Assembly (NCBI GenBank): GCA_023910605.1 | Contig: JAAVVV010000001.1 | Span: forward strand, 3,152,698 to 3,216,697 | Source of the DNA: Bosea sp. (in: a-proteobacteria) | GTDB lineage: Bacteria > Pseudomonadota > Alphaproteobacteria > Rhizobiales > Beijerinckiaceae | Direction: 5' to 3' | Length of the DNA: 64,000 bases | In this document: piece by piece, positions 50,729-60,361 of the stretch | How the letters are laid out: each line of letters begins with the position of its first letter | How positions within the stretch are numbered: position 1 is the first letter of the stretch | Position numbers and translations under genes: made by a program | Notes under the pieces: model-generated | Seen by the model: the letters and a program-made list of their open reading frames with translations, nothing else | Databases searched by the model: none | Told to the model about the DNA's origin: nothing

Positions 50729-50977
50729 ATGACAGATGCCAGCCTTTCCAGCCCCGCCTCAAGCCCCCTCGCCGCTTCGTCGGCGCAGCCCACGGCGGTC
50801 AGCCTCAGCGCCGTGGACATTCCCTTTGGCCGCATGGTGCTGTTCTTCTTCAAGGCCGGGCTCGCCGCCATTCCTGCCACGATCCTGCTGGGCCTGGGCC
50901 TTGGCCTCGTCGGAGCCCTGCTGCGGGGCGTTTTCCGCGTCGGCTACTGGGGCATGCACGGCGGCGGCTTCTATTGA
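50729..50977 (+). CDS. Small single-helix membrane protein, hypothetical
   Basis: 82 residues. A Ser/Ala-rich N-terminus is followed by one strong helix ([30 protein letters not shown]) and a Gly-rich end [14 protein letters not shown] caggag ribosome site precedes ATG 50729. It is divergent from apt and convergent with petC. No family recognised; it could be a small subunit or assembly factor of a membrane complex, which is speculation. Confidence 0.7.
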   Translation: MTDASLSSPASSPLAASSAQPTAVSLSAVDIPFGRMVLFFFKAGLAAIPATILLGLGLGLVGALLRGVFRVGYWGMHGGGFY

Positions 50978-51024
50978 GCGGCTGTGACGCGGGCGCTCGC
51001 CTTGCGCCACACTGTCCGCCCGAC

Positions 51025-51050
51025 AAAAAAGGCCCCGCGAGGGGCCTTTT
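51025..51050. terminator. Bidirectional rho-independent terminator
   Basis: GGCCCC-gcga-GGGGCC flanked by AAAAAA on the left and TTTT on the right. It serves the petABC operon on the minus strand (six T) and the small membrane protein gene on the plus strand (four T). Confidence 0.85.
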
Positions 51051-51068
51051 GCAGTTCGGGATGCGGGC

Positions 51069-51962
51069 TCAGTGAGCGCCGGCAGGCGCCTTGTCCGGCA
51101 GGCGGGACCACACGCGCTTCTTGGTGAAGTAGAGCAGGCCCGCGAACAGCAGCAGGAAGATGAAGACGCGGCGGCCGATGCTCTTGCGCTGCTCGAGGTG
51201 AGGCTCGGCGGCCCACATCAGGAATGCAGTGACGTCGGCTGCATATTGCTTCGCGGTCTCTGGCACGGGCGAAGAACCGTCCGGGGCCTTCGGATACTCG
51301 ACCTGCCCGTCATTGAGCACGTTCGGCATCGCGAAGATGTTGCCGGCCTTGTAGGTGTTCCAGTTCTGGCCCGGCTGCAGTTCGATGCCTGCCGGCGGAT
51401 CGGTGTAGCCCGTCAGCAGCGCCTTGATGTAGTCGGGGCCGCCTTCGGCATACTGGGTCAGTATGTCCAGCAGGAATAGCGGGAAGCCGCGCTCGTAGTT
51501 GCGCGCCTTGGCCATCACCGAGAGGTCGAAAGGATAGGCACCGTTGTTGGCGGCGCGGGCGGCCTGCTCGTTCGGGAAGGGCTTGGGGAACGCGTCTGCC
51601 GGGCGGCCGGGACGCTCGAACATCTCGCCCTGTTCGTTGGGCCCGTCCGTGATCTTGAAATCGGCCGCGAGCGTGCGGATCTGCGCTTCGCTGAATTCGG
51701 GGCCGCCGCGCTGGGACAGATTGCGGAAACGCAGCAGGCTCATGGCATGGCACGAGGCGCAGACCTCGCGATACACCTTGTAGCCGCGCTGAAGCTGGGC
51801 ACGATCGAAGGTGCCGAACGGCCCCGCGAAGCTCCAGTTATAGGCGGGGGGCTTGACGCCCCCGCCCGCGGCCTGGGCCGGCGCCAGCGAACCCGCCGAC
51901 AGAGTGCCCATCATGATGGCCGCCGCAGCAGCCAGTGTGGAGCGGAAAAGGTTCATGATCAT
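51069..51962 (-). CDS. petC: Cytochrome c1 of the bc1 complex
   Basis: 297 residues from ATG 51962 (TGATG overlap with the petB stop) or 295 from ATG 51956. Signal peptide to APAQA, haem-c motif CASCH at about 68-72 followed by AMSLLRF, the haem Met ligand region GNIFAMPNVL, and a C-terminal membrane anchor (VFIFLLLFAGLLYF). Transfers electrons from the Rieske centre to cytochrome c in the periplasm. Separate from cytochrome b here, not an fbcH fusion. A bidirectional terminator follows. Confidence 0.97.
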   Translation of the reverse strand: MIMNLFRSTLAAAAAIMMGTLSAGSLAPAQAAGGGVKPPAYNWSFAGPFGTFDRAQLQRGYKVYREVCASCHAMSLLRFRNLSQRGGPEFSEAQIRTLAADFKITDGPNEQGEMFERPGRPADAFPKPFPNEQAARAANNGAYPFDLSVMAKARNYERGFPLFLLDILTQYAEGGPDYIKALLTGYTDPPAGIELQPGQNWNTYKAGNIFAMPNVLNDGQVEYPKAPDGSSPVPETAKQYAADVTAFLMWAAEPHLEQRKSIGRRVFIFLLLFAGLLYFTKKRVWSRLPDKAPAGAH

Positions 51963-53248
51963 CAGCCCTTGGTGTTCGGTTCCGCCGCGGCCGAAGCCCC
52001 GACCGAGGAGCCCGAGCCGCCGCCGACCTGCGCCAGCACCGACTCGGCGATCGAGCCCGGCAGCGTCTTGGGCGTCTCGAACAGGCCCAGCAGCGGCAGC
52101 GCAATCAGGAAATAGGCGAAATAGAGCGCGGTGAACACCATGCTCAGCGTGACGTAGATGCCTTCCGCAGGGCGCGAGCCGAGCCAGCCCAGCATCACGC
52201 AGGTCACCGCGAAGGCCCAGAAGCACTGACGCGCCAACGGACGATAGCGCATGGAGCGCACCTTGGAAGTGTCGAGCCAGGGCAGGATGAACAGCACGGC
52301 GATGGCCGCGAACATCAGCAGCACGCCGCCCAGCTTGTCGGGAACCGCGCGCAGGATGGCGTAGAAGGGCAGGAAGTACCATTCCGGCACGATGTGCGCC
52401 GGCGTAACGGCCGGGTTGGCGGGAATGTAGTTGTCCGCATGGCCCAGATAGTTCGGGATGAAGAACAGGAAGTAGGAGAAGAAGGCGAGGAAGCAGACCA
52501 TCGCGAACGCGTCCTTGATGGTCGCATAGGGCGTGAACGGCACCGTGTCCTTCTGCACCATCTTCACCTCGACGCCGGTCGGGTTGTTCTGGCCCGAGAC
52601 GTGAAGCGCCCAGACATGCAGGATCACGACGCCCGCGATCATGAAGGGCAGCAGGAAGTGCAGGGAGAAGAAGCGCGTCAGAGTCGGATTGTCGACCGAA
52701 TAGCCGCCCCACAGGAAGGTGACGATGGTCTCGCCGACGATTGGGAAGGCCGAGAACAGGTTGGTGATGACCGTTGCTCCCCAGAAGCTCATCTGGCCCC
52801 ACGGCAGCACATAGCCCATGAACGCAGTGGCCATCATCAGCAGGAAGATGATCACGCCGAGGATCCACAGCACCTCGCGGGGCGCCTTGTAGGAGCCGTA
52901 ATAAAGGCCCCGGAAGATGTGGATGTAGACGGCGATGAAGAACATCGAGGCGCCGTTTGCGTGCATGTAGCGCATCAGCCAGCCATACTCGACGTCGCGC
53001 ATGATGCTCTCGACGGAGTTGAAGGCCATGCTGGCATGCGCCGTGTAGTGCATCGCCAGCACGACGCCGGTGATGATCTGCGAAGCCAGCATCAGGGTGA
53101 GGATGCCCCCGAAGGTCCACAGGTAGTTAAGGTTGCGCGGGGTCGGATACGCGATGAAGCTGTCATAGACCATGCGCGGCAGCGGCAGCCGCGAATCCAT
53201 CCACTTGGCGATGCCCAGCTTCGGAACGTAGTGTGAAGGTCCACTCAT
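51962..53248 (-). CDS. petB: Cytochrome b of the bc1 complex
   Basis: 428 residues, eight helices. Haem-ligand His pairs lie in the second and fourth helices ([35 protein letters not shown]). The Qo-site motif is [13 protein letters not shown] and [19 protein letters not shown] is also typical. Oxidises ubiquinol in the inner membrane. A Gly/Ser-rich C-terminal tail of about 20 residues extends it. Between petA (27 bp upstream) and petC (overlapping). Confidence 0.97.
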   Translation of the reverse strand: MSGPSHYVPKLGIAKWMDSRLPLPRMVYDSFIAYPTPRNLNYLWTFGGILTLMLASQIITGVVLAMHYTAHASMAFNSVESIMRDVEYGWLMRYMHANGASMFFIAVYIHIFRGLYYGSYKAPREVLWILGVIIFLLMMATAFMGYVLPWGQMSFWGATVITNLFSAFPIVGETIVTFLWGGYSVDNPTLTRFFSLHFLLPFMIAGVVILHVWALHVSGQNNPTGVEVKMVQKDTVPFTPYATIKDAFAMVCFLAFFSYFLFFIPNYLGHADNYIPANPAVTPAHIVPEWYFLPFYAILRAVPDKLGGVLLMFAAIAVLFILPWLDTSKVRSMRYRPLARQCFWAFAVTCVMLGWLGSRPAEGIYVTLSMVFTALYFAYFLIALPLLGLFETPKTLPGSIAESVLAQVGGGSGSSVGASAAAEPNTKG

Positions 53249-53275
53249 GATTGTCTCTTCTCTCTTCGTCGGACG

Positions 53276-53827
53276 TCAGCCGATGCGGATCTTCGTGTCG
53301 GACAGGAAGGCGTAGGGCGGCAGCGGCAGGTTGGAGGGCGCCGGGCCCTTCCGGATTCGACCGGATGTGTCGTAATGCGAGCCGTGGCACGGGCAGAACC
53401 AGCCATTGAAGTCGCCCCGCACTTCGCCTGCGGCGGAGCCGCCGGGAATGCAGCCCAGATGGGTGCACGAGCCGTAGAGCACGAGCCACTGCTCCTTTCC
53501 TGCCTTCACGCGATCGGCGTCGGCCTGCGGGTCGGGCAGCGAGGCGAGCGTGACCTTCTGCGCTTCGGCGATCTCTGCGGCGCTGCGGTGCCGCACGAAG
53601 ATGAGCTTGCCGCGCCAGAACAGCTTGATGCCCTGGCCTTCGACGATCGGCGTCAGGTCAACTTCGATCGGCGCGCCGGCGGCGACGGTCTGCGCATTCG
53701 GCGCGAGTTGCCGCACGAAGGGGATGGCGAGGGCCACCGCGCCGGCAGCGCCCATGGCGCCGGTCGCGAGGAAGAGCATGTCCCGGCGTGTCGGTTCACC
53801 GGCTTGTGTCGCTTTGGCTTCGGCCAC
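53276..53827 (-). CDS. petA: Rieske iron-sulfur subunit of the bc1 complex
   Basis: 183 residues from GTG 53827, which has an aagagg ribosome site. Tat-type start TRRDMLFLATGAMG with a single anchor helix, then the 2Fe-2S domain with CTHLGC (121-126) and CPCHGS (145-150), giving Cys121/His123/Cys145/His148 as ligands. First gene of petABC. The frame is open upstream to 53956 but has no family-like sequence there. Confidence 0.96.
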   Translation of the reverse strand: MAEAKATQAGEPTRRDMLFLATGAMGAAGAVALAIPFVRQLAPNAQTVAAGAPIEVDLTPIVEGQGIKLFWRGKLIFVRHRSAAEIAEAQKVTLASLPDPQADADRVKAGKEQWLVLYGSCTHLGCIPGGSAAGEVRGDFNGWFCPCHGSHYDTSGRIRKGPAPSNLPLPPYAFLSDTKIRIG

Positions 53828-54030
53828 GGTCTGCCTCTTGGAGTTCGCGGCAGTCCGGGGAAACGAGGGACCCGGCCTGCCCGATGAAGGGAACTGTCTG
53901 GTATCTGCTTGGCTGCGGGGCAAATCGCAATGCGACCGCGAGTCGCCGGGCAGCATTAAGGACGCGAGCGCTCTTTTGCATGGCTAAAAAGTGATGTCCA
54001 TACGCGAAAGGACGCACGCTTTGTGTGGTT

Positions 54031-55905
54031 TCAGCCCACCCGTTCGGCCGCTGCCTGGTCAAGGTCGAGCCCGAGGAAGCCGCCCGACTGGCGCGCCCAG
54101 AGCCGCGCATAGAGCCCGCCCCGCACCACCAGTTCCTGATGCGTGCCGGCATCCACGATGCGGCCCTTGTCCATCACCACCAGCCGGTCGAGCGAGGCGA
54201 TGGTGGAAAGCCGGTGCGCGATGGCGATCACGGTCTTGCCTTCCATCAGGGTCTGCAGCTTGTCCTGGATCGCCGCCTCGACCTCTGAATCGAGCGCCGA
54301 GGTGGCCTCGTCCAGCAGCAGGATCGGAGCATTCTTCAGGATCACCCTCGCGATCGCAATGCGCTGGCGCTGGCCGCCCGACAGCTTCACGCCGCGCTCG
54401 CCCACACGCGCATCATAGGCCGTGCGTCCCTCGGAATCGCTCAACCCGAGGATGAATTCATGAGCCGAGGCAGCCTTGGCGGCCGCGATGATCTCCGCCT
54501 CGGAAGCCTGCGGGCGTCCGTAGGCGATGTTTTCGCGGATCGAACGGTGCAGCAGCGAATTGTCCTGCGTCACGGTGGCTATCGCGCCGCGCAGCGAATC
54601 CTGGCTCACGCCCGCAATATCCTGCCCATCGATGAGAATGCGCCCGCCCTCGACGTCATAGAGCCGGAGCAGCAGGTTGATCAGCGTGGACTTGCCGGCG
54701 CCGGAGGGGCCGATCAGCCCGATACGCTCGCCCGGCCTGACGGCAAGATCGAGGTTCTCGAACACGCCGCTGGCCTTGCCGTAGTGGAAACGGACCTTGT
54801 CGAAGACGATGCCGCCCCTGTCCACGGCCAGCGCCGGCGCGTCCGTGCGGTCGGTCAGGGCATGGGGCCGAGCGATCGTCTCCATGCTTTCCTTGACTGC
54901 GCCGATCTCCTCGAAGATGCCGCGCACCTGCTGGATGACCCAGCTCGACATCTGCACGAGGCGCAGCACCAGCCCGATCCCCGCGGCGACCTCGCCGGGC
55001 GACATGGCTCCGTGCGACCACAGCCAGAGCGAGACGCCGCTGGCGACCACGATGAGCACGCTGTTCATCGTCTGCAGGATGACGCTCACGACCGTGATGA
55101 GCCGGGTCAGGTCAAGGAAGGTGCCGGCCCAACTGGCCAGAGCCTCACGCACCGAAGAGCGCTCCACATCGCTGCGCGCGAAGAGCTTCACCGTCATGAT
55201 GTTGGTGTAGCTGTCCACGATGCGCCCGGTCGCTGCAGAACGCGACTGGGAGTTCTTCTCGGAGCGGGCCGTGGCGCGCGGCACGAAATAGATGATGAGC
55301 GCGATATAGGCAGCAAGCCAGGCCAGCACAGGCACGATGAGCCAGACGCTGACCGTGCCGAAGAACCCCACCGCCACGCCGGCGAAGACGATGACATACC
55401 ACATGTCGTCGATCACCTCGACGGTGGCGCTGCGCACCGATTGGCCCGCCTGGATGACGCGCGACGACAGCCGGCCGGCAAAGTCGTTCTGGAAATAACT
55501 CAGCGCATGGCCCAGCGTATAGACATGGCTGCGCCAGCGGATGCGGTTGGTCAGCTGCGGCACGACCACCTGATCGACCACGGCATGGTTGGCGAAATAC
55601 ACGATGGGCCGCACCACGAGCACGACGAAGGCAAACACCGCGAGCATCGCGGCATGTTCCCGGAAAACCACTTCGGGCGGGTTCTTGGCGATCACGTCGA
55701 TCAGCCAGCCCACGAGCAGATAGAGCGACGCCTCGATGGCGCTGAAGAGGAAGGCTGTGACGAGCATCACCAGCAGCCAGCCCTTCACCTCGCGGATATG
55801 ATACCAGATGAAGCGCCACACCGTGGCTGGCGGGGCCGTGCGCTCATCGAATGGCGCGAAGATGTCGAGGCGGCTTTCAAGCCAGGAGAAAAGGCGGCGC
55901 ATCAT
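54031..55905 (-). CDS. ABC transporter with fused membrane and ATPase domains (exporter type)
   Basis: 624 residues. N-terminal exporter membrane domain with six helices (about 35-330), then an ATPase with Walker A GPSGAGKSTLINLLLRLYD, signature LSGGQRQRIAIARV, Walker B ILLLDEATSALD and the switch IAHRLST. Homodimeric half-transporter of the MsbA/ATM1 kind; the cargo is unknown. ATG 55905 (ATG 55902 next). It lies upstream of petA on the same strand with a 203-bp gap to the petA start. Confidence 0.93.
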   Translation of the reverse strand: MMRRLFSWLESRLDIFAPFDERTAPPATVWRFIWYHIREVKGWLLVMLVTAFLFSAIEASLYLLVGWLIDVIAKNPPEVVFREHAAMLAVFAFVVLVVRPIVYFANHAVVDQVVVPQLTNRIRWRSHVYTLGHALSYFQNDFAGRLSSRVIQAGQSVRSATVEVIDDMWYVIVFAGVAVGFFGTVSVWLIVPVLAWLAAYIALIIYFVPRATARSEKNSQSRSAATGRIVDSYTNIMTVKLFARSDVERSSVREALASWAGTFLDLTRLITVVSVILQTMNSVLIVVASGVSLWLWSHGAMSPGEVAAGIGLVLRLVQMSSWVIQQVRGIFEEIGAVKESMETIARPHALTDRTDAPALAVDRGGIVFDKVRFHYGKASGVFENLDLAVRPGERIGLIGPSGAGKSTLINLLLRLYDVEGGRILIDGQDIAGVSQDSLRGAIATVTQDNSLLHRSIRENIAYGRPQASEAEIIAAAKAASAHEFILGLSDSEGRTAYDARVGERGVKLSGGQRQRIAIARVILKNAPILLLDEATSALDSEVEAAIQDKLQTLMEGKTVIAIAHRLSTIASLDRLVVMDKGRIVDAGTHQELVVRGGLYARLWARQSGGFLGLDLDQAAAERVG

Positions 55906-56098
55906 GTCAGCCGCTCCCTTCCCGGTCCGGCGCTTTGATTGGATGAATCGCCGGAAAGGCTATCCTTGGCTATATGCCCAAAGGAACGCCCGCGCCAAGC
56001 GCCAGACGTATCACGCTTGAGTGTTCCTGGCGCCTTCGGGGCTGGACGGCGCACTGCCTTATGTTGACTTCGGCAGAAAGCACCCGACATGCAGCGCC

Positions 56099-57163
56099 AT
56101 GAACAGACGCAGGCTTCTCAAGTTCCTCGGCCTCCCCGCGCTGGCCACGTTTCTGGGCGGCGCCTACGCGGCTCGCGCGCGGGCTGGCAACCCCTATTAC
56201 TCCGGTCCCGTTACCGGCAATTTCGATGGCCTGCGCTTCTCCGACGGCCGCGAGATCACCAAGGGTTTTCGCGAGTTCTTCCGCTGGCAGCTCGAGGGCG
56301 GGCGCGAGAGTTGGCCCGCGACATTCCCGACGCCGCCGCAGGATGTGCCTCCGTCGAAGGTCGAGGGCCTGCGCGTGTCCCACATCGGCCATGCGACCTT
56401 CCTCATTCAGGTCGCGGGCCTGAACATCATCACCGATCCGGTCTATTCCGAGCGCGCGAGCCCCTTCCAGTTCGCTGGCCCCCGCCGCGCCAATCCGCCG
56501 GGCATTGCCTTCGAACGACTGCCGAGGATCGATGCAATCCTCATCACCCACAATCATTATGACCATCTCGATGTGCACTCGGTGCATCGCATCCACGACC
56601 GGGACCGGTGCCGCATCATCGCGCCGCTCGGCAATGACGCCATCATCCGCAGCAAGCGGCCCGACATCGCGGTCGAGGCGCATGACTGGGACGCCGCCGT
56701 CGCGCTCTCGCCAGCCGTCGCGGTCACGCTGGTGCCGGCCTATCACTGGTCGGCCCGCGGCGCCTTCGACCGCAGCATGGCGCTCTGGGCGTCCTATGTG
56801 ATCGCGACGCCGTCGGGCCCGGTCTATCACATCGGCGACACGGGCTATCATGACGGCGCGTTCTTCCGGCAGCATGGCGAGAGGTTCGGGCCGTTCAGGC
56901 TCGCCATCCTGCCCATCGGCGCCTATGAGCCGCGCTGGTTCATGGCTGACAATCACATGAACCCGGCAGAGGCCGTGAAGGTTATGCAGGACCTGCGCGC
57001 GGAAGCGGCGCTGGGGCATCATTGGGGCACGTTTCAGCTCACCAATGAAGGACCGGAGAAGCCGCAGCAGGCGCTGCTCGCCGCGCTCGCGGAAGCGCGG
57101 ATGTCCGGGGAGCGTTTCGTGGCAAGCCTTCCAGGCATGACCTGGCAGCCGCCTGCGGCGTGA
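56099..57163 (+). CDS. Metallo-beta-lactamase-fold hydrolase (NAPE-PLD/UlaG-like), probably exported
   Basis: 354 residues. N-terminal RRRLLKFLGLPALATFLGG is Tat-like. The MBL zinc motif is ITHNHYDHLDVHS (about residues 147-160), with the later ligands in PAYHWSARG, HIGDTGYHDG and LGHHWGTFQL. The layout matches NAPE-PLD-type phosphodiesterases and UlaG lactonases. ATG 56099 was chosen over 56021 since it begins the signal sequence. Its position next to the ABC exporter is divergent. Confidence 0.88.
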   Translation: MNRRRLLKFLGLPALATFLGGAYAARARAGNPYYSGPVTGNFDGLRFSDGREITKGFREFFRWQLEGGRESWPATFPTPPQDVPPSKVEGLRVSHIGHATFLIQVAGLNIITDPVYSERASPFQFAGPRRANPPGIAFERLPRIDAILITHNHYDHLDVHSVHRIHDRDRCRIIAPLGNDAIIRSKRPDIAVEAHDWDAAVALSPAVAVTLVPAYHWSARGAFDRSMALWASYVIATPSGPVYHIGDTGYHDGAFFRQHGERFGPFRLAILPIGAYEPRWFMADNHMNPAEAVKVMQDLRAEAALGHHWGTFQLTNEGPEKPQQALLAALAEARMSGERFVASLPGMTWQPPAA

Positions 57164-57250
57164 TCCCGCCGCTCGCCTGGCGCTTTCCCGGCCTCCCGCC
57201 CGGGCGGAGAGGAACAGCCGCGCGCCTGCCGCGTTGACGCTGCACGACTG

Positions 57251-57268
57251 GCGGGCCGTACGGCCCGC
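57251..57268. terminator. Palindromic hairpin after MBL gene
   Basis: GCGGGCC-gtac-GGCCCGC followed by only TT, between the MBL-fold gene and the next small gene. A weak terminator or transcript-stabilising hairpin. Confidence 0.3.
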
Positions 57269-57289
57269 TTCAATGGAGGGAGCGTTCAC

Positions 57290-57535
57290 ATGTCCAGATG
57301 GATCACGGCCGCCGCAGCGGCGCTCATTCTCGGCGCAGGCCTCGCAACGCCGGCCGATGCGCAGACGCGCCGCAATTCGGAGAAAGGCCTGAGCCGCGTG
57401 GGCGGCGCGCTGACGGAGCGCCAGGCCCGCGCCGAATGCCGCATGCAGATGAGCGGCACGCGCACAAGCCGAACGGCCATGAATCGGCAGATGCGGGACT
57501 GCATCCGCGACAAGACGATGGGCAACAATCAGTAA
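57290..57535 (+). CDS. Small secreted protein, hypothetical
   Basis: 81 residues: signal peptide MSRWITAAAAALILGAGLATPADA, then a basic mature part with two Cys (AECRMQMSG and MRDCIRDKTMG) that could form a disulfide. A strong ggagggagcg ribosome site precedes ATG 57290. Small periplasmic proteins of this type (PsiF-like spacing of cysteines) occur in Hyphomicrobiales; PsiF relation is only a suggestion. Confidence 0.75.
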   Translation: MSRWITAAAAALILGAGLATPADAQTRRNSEKGLSRVGGALTERQARAECRMQMSGTRTSRTAMNRQMRDCIRDKTMGNNQ

Positions 57536-57583
57536 CGCCCGCCATGGCAGCCCGGCGCGGCCCTTTGCCGCGGAGGGCAGCCT

Positions 57584-57838
57584 TCACGCCTTGGCGGCCG
57601 TCTTCTTGCGGGGAGCGGCCTTCTTCTTTTCAAGCGGCGGCGGCGCATTGGCCAGATCGGTCGCTTCCTGGGCGAGGCGCAGGGCGCGAAGCTTGGCCAT
57701 CCTGGCGCTGACCTCTTCGTCACGCTGATGCATCGCGGTGATCAGGCGCTTGGCATCCCGCTTGCGTTCATCCGCCATTTCCTGCGGCTGCTGCGCGCGG
57801 CGCAGGATCTCGAAGCTGTCCATCTTTCGGGTCGACAT
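57584..57838 (-). CDS. Small charged helical protein with Lys/Ala tail
   Basis: 84 residues. A helix-rich charged body (MADERKRDAKRLITAMHQRDEE) is followed by a tail PLEKKKAAPRKKTAAKA that resembles histone H1-like or DNA-binding tails. ATG 57838 gives MSTRKMDSFEILRRAQ. No family recognised. A nucleoid or RNA contact is possible but unproven. The 250-bp stretch upstream (57839-58088) shows no gene. Confidence 0.65.
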   Translation of the reverse strand: MSTRKMDSFEILRRAQQPQEMADERKRDAKRLITAMHQRDEEVSARMAKLRALRLAQEATDLANAPPPLEKKKAAPRKKTAAKA

Positions 57839-58088
57839 GGCGGAGCCTTTCACAGGTCCAGCGAACCAACGCGGCCGCGAGGCGGCACGATGCGGCCCCA
57901 TCAGCTTGACGTCTGTCGGTCTCTCAGCTCCCCCGGGCCGCACGGCGCGCGCAGCCGGGGCGGCTGCCTCATCGTCCCGGGTGCCGTTGCGCGCCCTGCC
58001 AGCATGACGGCCGGTCCGCGTTACGCCCGGTCGGCAGACCTCTCAAGGCGGGAAGGCGGGGACCGATGGGCTCCCGCCTCGTCAGCAT

Positions 58089-58469
58089 TCAGCGACGTCC
58101 CTTACCCGCAGCACGCTGCTGCATGTACTGGACAGCATCCATCAGGCTCTTGCGCGGCGCTTCCGCTGCGATTCTGGCGGCTTCCGCGACCCGCTCCGCT
58201 TCGCGCTTTTCGGCAGCGATGCGTTCCGCTTCCTCGCGCTCGGCCTTTTCGCGGGCTGCGATTTCGGCGGCGGCGACGCGTGCCGCTTCGCGGGCGGCTT
58301 CGCGCTCGGCTTCGCGAGCCCTGCGCGCCTCGGCGATCGCGGCGCGCTCGGCGCGCTGCTTGGCAATGAGCGGATCGTCCTCGGCCGGTCGCGCCTTGAA
58401 CCGCTCGAGCATTCGGGCCTTCGCCTCTAGCGAGGCTTGCTGACGATCCTGGAAAGTCCGGCCTGGCAT
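58089..58469 (-). CDS. DUF6481 family coiled-coil protein
   Basis: 126 residues, nearly all helix: a long Ala/Glu/Arg coiled coil (EAEREAAREAARVAAAEIAA and on) after the N-terminal TFQDRQQASLEAKARMLERFKARP typical of DUF6481. Start is ATG 58469 (MPGRTFQ). TTG 58478 is an alternative with a better-spaced ggag site. An ATG-ACT-TGA mini frame overlaps that TTG. Function unknown. Confidence 0.75.
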   Translation of the reverse strand: MPGRTFQDRQQASLEAKARMLERFKARPAEDDPLIAKQRAERAAIAEARRAREAEREAAREAARVAAAEIAAREKAEREEAERIAAEKREAERVAEAARIAAEAPRKSLMDAVQYMQQRAAGKGRR

Positions 58470-58833
58470 GTTATTCAAGTCATGGTCTCCATGAGGTTGT
58501 GAAGAATGTCGCCGCTATCTCTGGCGGCTGGCGCCAGCGCGCCCGTTTTTCTCGTTGTAAGCCCGGCTGTCAATCACGACAGACGGAGATTGGTCCGGAA
58601 AGGCCGGAGATTGAAGCTAACTCCAGCCCGAAGCGGGAGGAAGACCCGCCATCCCCGCATCGCCGTCGCTGGATGAACAGCGCCAGATCCAACGGCGGGA
58701 TGCTCCTGCGCGTCGTCCGTTTCGCCATTCTGCCATGACGGCAAAAGGCCGCAGCGGAAAGATACTCTCCGGCATGGGGCCCGCAACACCAGAGCTACGT
58801 GATGGACAGGCCTCATGAATCCATGGCCTCAAG

Positions 58834-58861
58834 AAAAAAGGGCCAGGCGCAAACCTGACCC
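58834..58861 (-). terminator. Rho-independent terminator of the cold-shock gene
   Basis: On the minus strand GGGTCAGG-TTTGCG-CCTGGCCC (one G-U pair) is followed by TTTTTT. It lies about 110 nt after the csp stop. Apart from this, 58479-58972 holds no supported gene. Confidence 0.8.
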
Positions 58862-58972
58862 CCCTCGTCTTGTCCAGCGTGCAACACCGCTTGATACGCC
58901 TGGCGCCAGTACATCCGTGGTCGCCGGCAGCAATGGCATCAGCCCTTGCTGGACAGGATTTCGTGCTCGGGT

Positions 58973-59182
58973 TCAGAGAACCTGAAGCTGATCCGCAGAC
59001 ATCTTTCCGGATCGACGGTCCTGAACCAGCTCATAGCTGACCTTCTGACCTTCGCGCAGCTCGCGGATGCCAGCACGCTCAACGGCGCTGACATGCACGA
59101 ACACATCTGTCCCGCCATCGCTGGGCTGGATGAAACCATAGCCCTTCGTTGCGTTGAACCACTTGACCGTACCTTCGCTCAT
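58973..59182 (-). CDS. Cold-shock domain protein (CspA family)
   Basis: 69 residues, single OB fold. RNP1 KGYGFIQP and RNP2 VFVHVSAVE are intact, after [10 protein letters not shown]. Binds single-stranded RNA or DNA and melts RNA structure, in cold or stationary phase. Its own promoter (59320-59348) and terminator (58834-58861) mark it as a single-gene unit with a leader of about 130 nt, as typical for cold-shock mRNAs. Confidence 0.95.
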   Translation of the reverse strand: MSEGTVKWFNATKGYGFIQPSDGGTDVFVHVSAVERAGIRELREGQKVSYELVQDRRSGKMSADQLQVL

Positions 59183-59319
59183 GTTCTCTTACCTTCGTGG
59201 ATGAAGCGACGCTGCCTCTCGACACGCATTCGCGCTGCTCGACTTTGGAAAGAAGCTCATCAGCAGACCGACGCAAGAAGCGCGGCGGGCCTAGGTATCC
59301 GGCCTAAAATCGTGATTTA

Positions 59320-59348
59320 CATCTAGCGGGACCTTCCCGAAAAGTCAA
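59320..59348 (-). promoter_or_regulatory. Sigma70-type promoter of the cold-shock gene
   Basis: Minus strand TTGACT (59343-59348), 17-bp spacer, TAGATG (59320-59325). It predicts a leader of about 130 nt before the csp ATG. Confidence 0.6.
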
Positions 59349-59446
59349 CGCCGATTCTCTTGACGCCCATGGCATGGCTCCCATGCATCGGGCGGGACGG
59401 CGGCGAGGGAACAAAATCCCCGCATCGATCTGCGCATCATGCGTCC

Positions 59447-60115
59447 TCAGACGCTGGCCATCGCCACGGTGATCGCCGCGAAATGGCAGGCGGCCGCGCT
59501 GACGACGAAGACGTGCCAGATCACGTTCTGGTAGCGCAGGCTGTGCCAGCGGTAGAACAGCACGCCAGAGGTGTACAGCAGCCCGCCGATGACCACGAGG
59601 GTCATGGTCGTCACGGTCAGCGAAGCCATCAGCGGCTTGAAGGCCAGCACGGCCACCCATGCGAGCGCGAGATAGGCCGCGATCTTGAACCGGTCCCCGC
59701 GCCCCGGGAAACGGAGCGCCATCACGATGCCGGCAACGGCCCCTCCCCACACCGTCGCCGCGAGCGCATAAGCCGTGAACGGGTCCGACACCTGGGTCAG
59801 GAGCGGCGTGTAGGTGCCGGCGATCAGGAGGTAGATGCCGCAATGGTCGAAGCGGCGCATGAACCATTTCAGCGGCGAGACCGGGATCATGTTGTAGGCG
59901 AGCGAGCAGCCCAGCATGGTGACCAGCGCCACGCCGTAGATCATGACGGCCGACACCTCTATCAGGCCGCGCCAGCGGGCCGTGAGCATCACCAGCACCG
60001 TCAGGCCGATCAGCGCCGCGACCAGCCCGACCACATGCACCGCTCCGTCCGAGATGATCTCGGCGCGGCTGTAGTCACGACTGAAGAGACGGTGATGCTG
60101 CGGCTGCGTCGACAT
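59447..60115 (-). CDS. Hemolysin III / PAQR family membrane protein
   Basis: 222 residues, seven helices. Family motifs are AEIISDGAVHVVGL, the FDHCGIYLLIAGTYTP block, and the C-terminal IWHVFVVSAAACHFAAI, with the conserved His residues that bind zinc in adiponectin-receptor relatives. Possible lipid hydrolase (ceramidase-like); bacterial function is unsettled. ATG 60115. Confidence 0.92.
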   Translation of the reverse strand: MSTQPQHHRLFSRDYSRAEIISDGAVHVVGLVAALIGLTVLVMLTARWRGLIEVSAVMIYGVALVTMLGCSLAYNMIPVSPLKWFMRRFDHCGIYLLIAGTYTPLLTQVSDPFTAYALAATVWGGAVAGIVMALRFPGRGDRFKIAAYLALAWVAVLAFKPLMASLTVTTMTLVVIGGLLYTSGVLFYRWHSLRYQNVIWHVFVVSAAACHFAAITVAMASV

Positions 60116-60361
60116 GGGTGGCGGTCCGGGCTCTGGATAAGGGCTGCACGGGTGGACTGACCGATGCAAACGATGTTCGCGCGCCACCATTAAGGAAAGG
60201 CTACATGACCTGCCGGCGCATTTCCATCACGGAATGGCGGTGCATTGCACCTTTCGGATCATCAGGTTGCCAGGCGCTCGCCAGAGGGAAGCCGCCCAAC
60301 GCCATGGGCCGGCGCGTTGCGGAACGTTGACATGCCGGCATTCGCCGCTACTCAAACGCAC

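Noticed and set aside
51069..53120. A 683-codon frame suggesting fused cytochrome b/c1 (fbcH-like)
   Set aside because: Only its C-terminal 297 codons are cytochrome c1. The upstream part is out of frame with petB, which has its own complete gene and stop at 51962.
58479..58972. Possible tRNA or small RNA gene in the 490-bp gap
   Set aside because: No T-loop GGTTCGA-type sequence or cloverleaf was seen; only the cold-shock terminator is supported.
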